Positions 1 to 5,460 of a stretch of 6,990 nt of DNA are shown piece after piece (position 1 is the first letter of the stretch; each line of letters begins with the position of its first letter). The notes beneath the pieces were generated by a model. It searched no databases, was not told where the DNA came from, and was given only the letters and a program-made list of their open reading frames with translations. Position numbers and translations under genes: made by a program. The stretch is from Desulfobulbaceae bacterium (lineage in GTDB: Bacteria > Desulfobacterota > Desulfobulbia > Desulfobulbales > Desulfobulbaceae). The stretch lies in contig SKJK01000027.1 of assembly GCA_007121995.1 (NCBI GenBank), positions 1 to 6,990 of the forward strand, written 5' to 3'.

Positions 1-1
1 C

Positions 2-952
2 AAACGAATATCCAAACTCAACATCCGCAGCTCCATCTATGATGTCACTGACCGCTGCAACCTGCGTTGCAAAGGCTGCTTCTTTTTCTCCTCCAACGAG
101 CACAAAGCCGCTGCCGAAGAAAAAGATATCAACCAATGGCACGCTTTTATTGAACGTGAGGTGGCTCGCGGTGTCAATCTGGCCATCCTCATCGGTGGCG
201 AACCAACCCTGTGCCCCGATCGGATTGAAGCCTTTTACCAGCGGCTGTCCACTTTCTGCGCCACCAACGGTCTCATCAAGGTGGACCGGGAGCGTTTCCC
301 GGACCTGACCGTGGGCATCAGTCTGTGGGGCGACGAGAAGGATGAAAAAATCTTACGGGGCCAGGATACCTTCAAAATCTCCAGCAACCACTATGGCGGC
401 GATCCCCATGCCTACTACCTCTACACCATCACGCCCAAACAACTGGGCAAAACAGAGAAGATCATCACCAAGATCAGAGACGTCGGCCTGAAGGTCCATA
501 TGCAGTTGCTCTCCAACGACGAAGGCGTAGACGGATTTTCCTGGCAACCAGCTGAACTGGAAGCCGTACGGGTAGAAATGGACGAGATGCTCGACCGGTA
601 TCCAAACACGGTTATTTCCTCGAAATACTATCACCGTATCATCACCACCGGTGAAATGTGTGGACGAACTTTTGGCTGGCTGGAGTGCCCTTCGGTCACC
701 GCCCCCCTGGATCGACGTGTTCCCGGACCCAAACGGCTGACCAACTTCATCCGCTGGGCCTCGGATCTTGCAACCATGCACCGCTGCTGCACTTCGGAAA
801 CACGGGACTGTTCAACCTGCAAGGACGGTGCTGCCCATATGAGCTGGGTCATGGTCAACAAACGGGCTCACATGGCCTCCTCCAAAGATCTCCAGAACTG
901 GATTGAGGTCTACGAGATGTTTGCCAAGCTGTACCGCTTCATCCCCTGGTAG
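2..952 (+). CDS. Radical SAM enzyme with cysteine-rich C-terminus (5' end outside the window)
   Basis: The reading frame is open from base 2 to a TAG at 950-952, giving 316 visible residues. The CX3CX2C motif that binds the radical SAM [4Fe-4S] cluster is at visible residues 19, 23 and 26 (DRCNLRCKGC, bases 56-79), and the SAM-contacting GGEP motif is at residues 65-68. The GTG at 161 would delete the cluster motif, so the true start lies upstream; since this motif usually sits near the N-terminus, probably only a few codons are missing. The last third has further cysteines at residues 220, 229, 262, 263, 270 and 273 (C-X8-C, then CC-X6-C-X2-C), which could bind an auxiliary iron-sulfur cluster of the SPASM/twitch kind, although the spacing is not canonical. 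The substrate cannot be read from the sequence. Only six bases separate it from the next synthase gene, so a radical modification of an acyl chain or precursor is inferred. Confidence 0.9.
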   Translation, partial: KRISKLNIRSSIYDVTDRCNLRCKGCFFFSSNEHKAAAEEKDINQWHAFIEREVARGVNLAILIGGEPTLCPDRIEAFYQRLSTFCATNGLIKVDRERFPDLTVGISLWGDEKDEKILRGQDTFKISSNHYGGDPHAYYLYTITPKQLGKTEKIITKIRDVGLKVHMQLLSNDEGVDGFSWQPAELEAVRVEMDEMLDRYPNTVISSKYYHRIITTGEMCGRTFGWLECPSVTAPLDRRVPGPKRLTNFIRWASDLATMHRCCTSETRDCSTCKDGAAHMSWVMVNKRAHMASSKDLQNWIEVYEMFAKLYRFIPW

Positions 953-958
953 CTGCGT

Positions 959-2224
959 GTGGGGACCCTGGACAGTAAAAAAGCGGTGGTAATCGGTTAC
1001 GATGCCGTTTCCCCCCTGGGCAACGACCTGGAGACCCAATGGCGCCGAGCCCTGGCAGGGACCAGCGGTGTCGGGCCCCTGACCCGCTTTCCCCTGCAGC
1101 CTGATTTTCCGGTGCGCGTTGCCGGTCAATTACCGGACATCGACCAGGAACCATACCCCTTTCTCAGTGCCCGGCACCAGGCTGCCTGGCATTCACCCAT
1201 TTTTAAGTACGGTATGCTCTCGGTGGCCCGTGCTCTGCAAAGGAGCGGCCTGGACATCGACGCCGGCATCGCTGATCGGGTGGCGGTGACCTACAGTTCA
1301 GCGGTGGGTGGTCTAGATGCGGTCCTGGCTTCGGACCGAAAAATGCGGGAAGAACATCGGCTGCCCCATCCCTATGCCAATCCCAATTCCTGTATCAATA
1401 TGGTGGGTGGCAAGATTGCCATCCAGACCGGAGCCCGGGGCCCGATCCTGGCCACCATCACCGCCTGCGCCACCGGCCTGACCTCCCTGCTCGTCGGTGC
1501 CATGCTGCTGGCCCAGGACCGGGCCGATGTCGTAATCTGCGGCGCGGTGGACTGCCCGCTGGTGGAACCGATCGTGGCCGGATTCCATACCATGAATGGT
1601 GCCTACAACCCGACCAGAGGCCAGGAACATGAAGCGCCGGAACGGGCAAGCCGCCCCTTTTCCATCGACCGCCGCGGTTTCGTCCCATCCGAGGGGGCCG
1701 GAGCGATCATTCTAGCTACCCGGGAATTCGCCACAGCCCACGGCCTTGCATCCCCCATTGAACTGGCCGGTTGGAGCATGACCTCTGATGCCCATCATTT
1801 TGTTATGCCCCACATGGACAGCATCCAGCGCTGCATCAGCGAGGCCCTGTCCGATGCCGGGGTCAGCGGCATTGATATCGCCGCGGTCAATGCCCATGCC
1901 ACCTCCACCAAGGTAGGCGACCAGGTGGAGTATGACGCTCTTTGTGAGGTCTTCGGAACCCACCTGCCACCAGTCAGTGCCAATAAATCTCTGATCGGCC
2001 ATGCCATGGGGGCTTCCAGCGCCCTGGAAACCATCTTCACCCTGCGGGGCATGGAGGAAAATTGCCTGCCGCCGACCATCAATTATCGCCCCGATCCGAA
2101 CATGGAACTTGACTGTGTTGCCGAAGGACAGCGGACGCTCATCCAGGAGCATGTCCTCAAAAATGCCTTTGGCTTCGGTGGTTGCAATGCCTGTGCAGTT
2201 TTCAGAAAAATCAGCGAAAGATAA
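959..2224 (+). CDS. Beta-ketoacyl-ACP synthase, FabF/KAS II type (first of a tandem pair)
   Basis: This 421-residue protein has the length and motifs of a FabF-type condensing enzyme, which performs decarboxylative Claisen condensation of malonyl-ACP onto an acyl chain held on the active-site cysteine. The full catalytic set is visible: Cys170 in TACATG, His313 in NAHATST and His348 in NKSLIGHAMGAS. The glycine loop FGFGGCNAC lies at about 404-412. Two positions differ from the usual family form: alanine replaces glycine in HGTST, and cysteine replaces threonine in FGFGGTN. The GTG start at 959 was chosen because it lies six bases after the previous stop and makes the N-terminus (KKAVVIGY) align with that of the next gene (RKVVVIGY). 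No clear Shine-Dalgarno sequence precedes it, so translation may depend on coupling to the upstream gene. The intact triad argues against an inactive chain-length factor. The substrate is unknown. Confidence 0.93.
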   Translation: MGTLDSKKAVVIGYDAVSPLGNDLETQWRRALAGTSGVGPLTRFPLQPDFPVRVAGQLPDIDQEPYPFLSARHQAAWHSPIFKYGMLSVARALQRSGLDIDAGIADRVAVTYSSAVGGLDAVLASDRKMREEHRLPHPYANPNSCINMVGGKIAIQTGARGPILATITACATGLTSLLVGAMLLAQDRADVVICGAVDCPLVEPIVAGFHTMNGAYNPTRGQEHEAPERASRPFSIDRRGFVPSEGAGAIILATREFATAHGLASPIELAGWSMTSDAHHFVMPHMDSIQRCISEALSDAGVSGIDIAAVNAHATSTKVGDQVEYDALCEVFGTHLPPVSANKSLIGHAMGASSALETIFTLRGMEENCLPPTINYRPDPNMELDCVAEGQRTLIQEHVLKNAFGFGGCNACAVFRKISER

Positions 2225-2239
2225 CCTGAGGAGACCACT

Positions 2240-2243
2240 AGGA
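2240..2243 (+). promoter_or_regulatory. Ribosome binding site for the second ketosynthase
   Basis: AGGA lies five bases before the ATG at 2249, in the 24-base gap between the two synthase genes. A stronger GAGGAG at 2228-2233 is 15 bases from the start, which is rather far. Both support initiation at 2249. Confidence 0.5.
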
Positions 2244-2248
2244 ACAAC

Positions 2249-3514
2249 ATGAGGGCGCCACGCAACAGAAAAGTGGTGGTGATCGGTTATGCCGCCGCCA
2301 CCGCCCTGGGAAACACCTTTGCCCGCACCTGGGAAGGGGCCGTGGCCGGCCGGGCCGGATTTCGCCACCTGTCCCGATGTACGGTTGAAACCCGCAGCCA
2401 GGTGGTAGGCGAAATCCCGGAATGGAACCCAGCCGACCTTTCCTATGTCAGCCGTAAGGACGCGTCCCTGTGGAATGCTGACTATGTTTTTCTCACCATG
2501 GAGACCTGCCGACAGGCCCTTGAGGACGCCGGCCTGGAGATGACCGACGATACCGGCCCGAGAACTGCCTGCCTGATCGGCTCAGCTCTCAATGGTTCCG
2601 ACGCCTACCGCGTCGCCATGGATAATTACACCCAACGGGGACCGCTTAAGGTCAGTCCCTACCTGCTTCCCAATCTCTGTGCCAACCTCCCCGCCGGCAA
2701 AGCAGGGATGCTGCTCGGATTTACCGGACCGATCTTTTCCCCCCAGGGTGCCTGTGCCTCCGGCAATCACGCCATCGGTCTCGGGGCACGGATGATCCGC
2801 GACGGTGATTGCGATTTCGCCCTGGTCGGTGGAGTCGAGACCTGTCTCATCCCGGAAATCATCCTCGGCTTTGCCAACATGCTCGCCACCATCAAGGTAG
2901 GCCCTAAAGACCGGTCCCATGGGGATCCCACTCAGGCCTCGCGGCCATTCAGCCTTGATCGCAAAGGCTTTGTCCTTGCCGAAGGTGCCGGGGTTCTGGT
3001 GCTGGCGGCGGAGGAAGCGGCCCGGACGCATGGGCTGGCGGCCCGGGCGGAAGTAGTGGGTGTGGGGTGGAACTCGGATGCGCACCACTTCACCCGACCC
3101 AACGCGGCCACAGTCACCCAGGCCATGCAGGACGCCATTGACGACGCGGAAATCAGTGCCGATGATATCGGCGCGGTCAATGCACACGGCACCTCAACCC
3201 CCACCGGCGATGCCACCGAGGCCCAGTGCCTGCGCACAGTCTTCGGCCATCATCTGGCCCGGCTGCCGATTTCGGCCAACAAATCGCAGGTCGGTCATTC
3301 CCTGGGGGCCTCGGCCGCCATCGAGGCAACGCTCGGCATCGAAGCCATGCGCCACCAACTGGTCCTGCCAACGGTCAACCACATCCCGGATCCAGAACTG
3401 GTCGATCTCGACGTGGTCCCGAACACGGCCCGTGCCCATGCCCACGAATTTTTCCTCTCCAACTCCTTTGGTTTTGGCGGCACCAACTGCTGTCTTGTCT
3501 TCAGAGGTCTCTAA
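2249..3514 (+). CDS. Beta-ketoacyl-ACP synthase, FabF/KAS II type (second of a tandem pair)
   Basis: This is a second 421-residue condensing enzyme with all three catalytic residues: Cys169 in GACASG, His313 in NAHGTST and His350 in NKSQVGHSLGAS. The glycine loop FGFGGTNCC follows at about 407-415. It shares with its neighbour the N-terminal VVVIGY block, the ASRPFS-DR-GFV-EGAG block near residues 230-248, and a DAHHF segment near 277-281 where FabF usually has DAYH. Shared length and motifs point to descent from one duplication followed by strong divergence; the region before the active-site cysteine differs (SPQGACAS here, TITACATG in the first copy). The ATG at 2249 is preceded by AGGA. 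The stop codon overlaps the start of the thioesterase gene by one base (TAATG). The two enzymes may act at different chain lengths, on different starters, or as a heterodimer; the sequence does not decide between these. Confidence 0.93.
   Translation: MRAPRNRKVVVIGYAAATALGNTFARTWEGAVAGRAGFRHLSRCTVETRSQVVGEIPEWNPADLSYVSRKDASLWNADYVFLTMETCRQALEDAGLEMTDDTGPRTACLIGSALNGSDAYRVAMDNYTQRGPLKVSPYLLPNLCANLPAGKAGMLLGFTGPIFSPQGACASGNHAIGLGARMIRDGDCDFALVGGVETCLIPEIILGFANMLATIKVGPKDRSHGDPTQASRPFSLDRKGFVLAEGAGVLVLAAEEAARTHGLAARAEVVGVGWNSDAHHFTRPNAATVTQAMQDAIDDAEISADDIGAVNAHGTSTPTGDATEAQCLRTVFGHHLARLPISANKSQVGHSLGASAAIEATLGIEAMRHQLVLPTVNHIPDPELVDLDVVPNTARAHAHEFFLSNSFGFGGTNCCLVFRGL
3503..3507 (+). promoter_or_regulatory. 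Ribosome binding site for the thioesterase
   Basis: AGAGG inside the last codons of the second synthase gene lies six bases before the ATG at 3514. It fixes the thioesterase start at the TAATG overlap and rules out the long upstream extension of the same frame. Confidence 0.6.
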
Positions 3515-3990
3515 TGCGTCCCAAACCCTTTGTTCCTGAACAGTTGGACCAAGCGGCCTATGTCCGCGACACCAAGAGCGGTCTGGTCTGGCACCGGTGT
3601 GCATTACGCACCTTGTACGTGGATACCGATCGCTCCCAGGTCGTGTACCACGCCAATTACTTGCGGTACTTCGAATTCGGTCGGGCCTGTCTGATGCGCG
3701 AAGCTGATTATCCTTACAAACAGATCGAAGAGAGCGGCTACATCTACCCGATCATCAAGACCGAACTCAATTATCACTCACCGCTCTTCTACGATGATCT
3801 CATGTACATTCATACCCGTCCAGCCCGCATGGAACTGGTCAAGGTCCAGTTCGATTATCTGATCACCCGGGAAGATAACGGTGAGATTGTCTGCACAGGG
3901 TACACCCTGCACTGCGCGGTCAACTCCAATGGTATACCAGTGGAAATCGATGCCAGGACCATCTCCCTCTGGCAGCAGTTTCCCACCTGA
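3514..3990 (+). CDS. Acyl-CoA/acyl-ACP thioesterase, 4HBT hotdog family (YbgC-like)
   Basis: The 158-residue product has the size and signature of a single-hotdog 4HBT thioesterase, which hydrolyses acyl thioesters of CoA or ACP in the cytoplasm. The family motif is at residues 35-49 (YVDTDRSQVVYHANY), with Asp37 and Asp39 in the catalytic-acid region and the VVYHANYL helix start, followed by FEFGRACLMRE. YbgC relatives usually have glycine just before VVYH (DTDxxGVVYH); here it is glutamine, which may alter the pocket. The first 25 or so residues extend beyond the typical start of the domain. The frame stays open far upstream, but the earlier part overlaps the synthase gene and is a shadow; ATG 3514 has a ribosome binding site and overlaps the preceding stop codon. 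Comparable thioesterases sit in aryl polyene clusters, where they are thought to release or proofread the chain; the same role is inferred here. Confidence 0.9.
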   Translation: MRPKPFVPEQLDQAAYVRDTKSGLVWHRCALRTLYVDTDRSQVVYHANYLRYFEFGRACLMREADYPYKQIEESGYIYPIIKTELNYHSPLFYDDLMYIHTRPARMELVKVQFDYLITREDNGEIVCTGYTLHCAVNSNGIPVEIDARTISLWQQFPT

Positions 3991-4853
3991 TGCCCCTCCG
4001 ACGTTCCCTGGTCCAGGTCGCACTTCCTTCCTGGCTGAGCGATCATCGATTCGGCGGCAGAATCATTTTGCCGGCGGTGACGGCCATGGAACTTCTGGCC
4101 GTCCAGGTTCAGGAAACCTGGCCGACCGTGGCTATCAATGCCATGACCGGAGCCCGCTTCCTCAGGTTTCTGGAGATCCCGCCCGGAACACCCCGCATAG
4201 ATATCCTGGTGGAACTGGAACTGCAGGACAACGGAGCCGTCCTTGCCCGATTGCAGACCCGCAGTCAACGCGCGACCCTGGCCAGAACAATCCAGCATTG
4301 TGAACTGCTTTTCGGCGCCGAACCTCCGCCACCAGTCCGCGTCACTGCTCCGGATCCTGCCTGCCCGGACCAGGTTGGAGTGGATCTTGCCGCCACGGAC
4401 ATTTACCGCCAACTGATCCCCTTTGGTCCAAGTTTCCAAACCCTGGTGGAGCGACTCACCCTGAAAGGAAAGAGTGCCCGAGGCAAGGTACTGGCAGCGG
4501 GTCAAACCCCGACGATAACTTCGCCGGCGCTGCTCGGCTCGCCCTTTCCCCTGGACGGTGCCATGCATGCAGCCTGTGTGCATGGGCAACTGCAGGTCGA
4601 TTTCGTTCCCTTTCCAGTGGGATTTGCGTCGCGAACGATCAGTCGTCCCACCGAGGCCGGTGAACACTACCATGTGGAAGTTTATCAGCAGAGTCGTGCT
4701 ATGGACGAACTATTGTATGATCTGGTAATTCTTGACCAAGACAAACAGGTGCGGGAACAGGTGCAGGGATTGCGGATGCGGGATGTCAGTGGCGGCCGGA
4801 TCAAACCACCGCCTTGGACGCGGACAATGCGACTTGACCGGCAGACCCCTTGA
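3990..4853 (+). CDS. Freestanding PKS-type dehydratase (double hotdog)
   Basis: This 287-residue protein matches the dehydratase domain of polyketide synthases, which removes water from a 3-hydroxyacyl-ACP to give an enoyl-ACP. The catalytic histidine is His19 in HxxxGxxxxP (LSDHRFGGRIILP, residues 16-28). The characteristic GPSFQ segment follows at 146-150 (YRQLIPFGPSFQ). The second-hotdog catalytic aspartate is Asp189 in the DxxxH/Q motif (DGAMH, 189-193). Both hotdog halves and both catalytic residues are therefore present. The length is that of an isolated domain, with no carrier, ketoreductase or linker regions, so it probably works in trans with a separate ACP. The ATG at 3990 overlaps the thioesterase stop (TGATG) and is not preceded by a strong ribosome binding site, which suggests translational coupling. 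Ordinary type II systems use the small FabZ or FabA instead. The family call is firm; the substrate is inferred. Confidence 0.85.
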   Translation: MPLRRSLVQVALPSWLSDHRFGGRIILPAVTAMELLAVQVQETWPTVAINAMTGARFLRFLEIPPGTPRIDILVELELQDNGAVLARLQTRSQRATLARTIQHCELLFGAEPPPPVRVTAPDPACPDQVGVDLAATDIYRQLIPFGPSFQTLVERLTLKGKSARGKVLAAGQTPTITSPALLGSPFPLDGAMHAACVHGQLQVDFVPFPVGFASRTISRPTEAGEHYHVEVYQQSRAMDELLYDLVILDQDKQVREQVQGLRMRDVSGGRIKPPPWTRTMRLDRQTP

Positions 4854-4906
4854 AACAGGTGCTGCTGCAAAACCCTGGGGGCATGGATTGACGCAGGTTC
4901 AAGGGG
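4846..4906. repeat. Perfect 9-bp inverted repeat at the end of the operon
   Basis: CCCCTTGAA at 4846-4854 is repeated in reverse complement as TTCAAGGGG at 4898-4906, with 43 bases between the arms. The left arm covers the dehydratase stop codon (TGA 4851-4853). No uridine-rich tail follows, so it is not a textbook intrinsic terminator, but its place at the operon end would suit an RNA structure that protects the 3' end or aids termination. The arms are seen directly; the role is inferred. Confidence 0.4.
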
Positions 4907-4931
4907 ACAATATAGTTATAATTCCGCGACT

Positions 4932-4957
4932 GGGTGTGACCGCAGCAAGACACACCC
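4932..4957. terminator. Possible hairpin between convergent genes
   Basis: GGGTGTG at 4932-4938 pairs perfectly with CACACCC at 4951-4957 across a 12-base loop, in the 111-base spacer between the dehydratase stop and the stop of the minus-strand membrane gene. A hairpin here could end transcription from both sides. Neither flank has a clear T-run, so the call is weak. Nothing else coding is seen in 4854-4964. Confidence 0.3.
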
Positions 4958-4964
4958 GCAAAGT

Positions 4965-5348
4965 CTACGCATCACGTTGCCCGTCGACTGAAACCCATAT
5001 CAATGCCCACTCCATGGTGACGCGCACCAGCCAGCGACAGAATATCCAGGTATAGAGAGCGCCGGAGAGATACATCCCGAGGAGAAAAACCAGGTGTGAA
5101 ATTCCGTACATCATCGGACCACCAATCACGGCAATCCAGGGTTGCTTCAGTTTAATCGCCACAATACCCAGGGCGGTAATTGCCGGCCAACCAAGGAGAA
5201 AGCTGAGCCCGATGGCCAGGACACCGGCGATAATCATGGGGGTTGGTTTTTCGCGGAAAGCACTGAGATCGGCCCGTTCGGCAAGAGCCGAGCGCACGAA
5301 AGGTCGTGCCGCGCACGAAAGGATGATTTTTCTTCCGATACGTTTCAC
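4965..5348 (-). CDS. Small membrane protein of unknown function
   Basis: The frame reads on the minus strand to a TAG at 4967-4965. From the GTG at 5348 it encodes 127 residues: a basic N-terminal segment of about 36 residues (KRIGRKIIL at the start, then an AFREKPTP stretch), a hydrophobic segment at about 38-66 containing GWPAI, and a second at about 71-107 containing GGPMM and GMYLSG. Two or three membrane spans are likely. The start is uncertain. GTG 5348 and GTG 5381 both lie downstream of a good minus-strand promoter, neither has a clear ribosome binding site, and the first in-frame ATG (5237) would remove the basic region and leave 90 residues. The frame stays open to 5603, but that part lies antisense to the glycosyltransferase gene and is not supported. 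I do not recognise the family. It splits the biosynthetic genes from the glycosyltransferase and exporter genes, so it may be unrelated to the pathway or serve the membrane end of it. Confidence 0.65.
   Translation of the reverse strand: MKRIGRKIILSCAARPFVRSALAERADLSAFREKPTPMIIAGVLAIGLSFLLGWPAITALGIVAIKLKQPWIAVIGGPMMYGISHLVFLLGMYLSGALYTWIFCRWLVRVTMEWALIWVSVDGQRDA
5292..5322. repeat. 12-bp direct repeat, 19-bp period
   Basis: GCGCACGAAAGG occurs at 5292-5303 and again at 5311-5322, inside the N-terminal part of the minus-strand membrane gene. The 19-base period is not a multiple of three, so the two copies are read in different frames. This could be the scar of a small tandem duplication. Confidence 0.5.
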
Positions 5349-5385
5349 TGGGTTTGTTGCTCGTATTCGGTAAACGTTCACCGGG

Positions 5386-5397
5386 TTGCAGGTGCAA
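5386..5397. promoter_or_regulatory. Small inverted repeat in the divergent spacer (possible operator)
   Basis: TTGCA-GG-TGCAA is a perfect 5-bp-arm inverted repeat. It lies just downstream of the minus-strand promoter -10 element (5410-5415), where a bound repressor could block the membrane gene. The arms are short, so chance is a real alternative. Confidence 0.2.
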
Positions 5398-5409
5398 GAT
5401 GACAAACAC

Positions 5410-5438
5410 AATATATTCCATCCTTCCATGCGTGGCAA
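5410..5438 (-). promoter_or_regulatory. Sigma70-like promoter for the minus-strand membrane gene
   Basis: Read on the minus strand, TTGCCA (5438-5433) matches the -35 consensus at five of six positions. It is followed after exactly 17 bases by TATATT (5415-5410), also five of six. Transcription would begin near 5403, leaving a leader of about 20 bases to GTG 5381 or about 55 bases to GTG 5348. This is the best promoter I can see in the window, and it supports the minus-strand gene being real. No equally good plus-strand promoter was found for the glycosyltransferase in this 112-base divergent spacer (5349-5460). Confidence 0.5.
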
Positions 5439-5460
5439 GACGAGAGCAGACCGAGAGACC

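Noticed and set aside
39..308. Plus-strand open frame of 89 codons
   Set aside because: It overlaps the radical SAM coding region in another frame and shows low-complexity, shadow-like composition with no recognisable motif.
161..952. GTG at 161 as the start of the radical SAM gene
   Set aside because: The same frame is open to base 2 and carries the CX3CX2C cluster motif at 56-79, which an enzyme of this family needs.
1712..2368. Long minus-strand frame of 218 codons opposite the synthase genes
   Set aside because: It is antisense to clear FabF-type coding sequence; the open frame follows from GC-rich codon bias, and the protein has no domain features.
2249..3514. Second synthase as an inactive chain-length factor
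   Set aside because: The active-site cysteine and both histidines are present, whereas chain-length factors lack the cysteine.
3855..4673. Minus-strand frame of 272 codons opposite the thioesterase and dehydratase
   Set aside because: Both sense-strand genes carry full catalytic motifs, while this frame looks like random basic/glycine-rich sequence.
4888..4922. Plus-strand promoter with TTGACG (4888-4893) and TATAAT (4917-4922)
   Set aside because: Both boxes look good, but the spacer is 23 bases, far from the 17 preferred by sigma70, and no plus-strand gene follows for more than 500 bases.
5386..5417. Plus-strand promoter for the glycosyltransferase (TTGCAG and TATATT)
   Set aside because: The -35 match is only three of six with a 20-base spacer; the same AT-rich stretch fits the minus-strand promoter much better.
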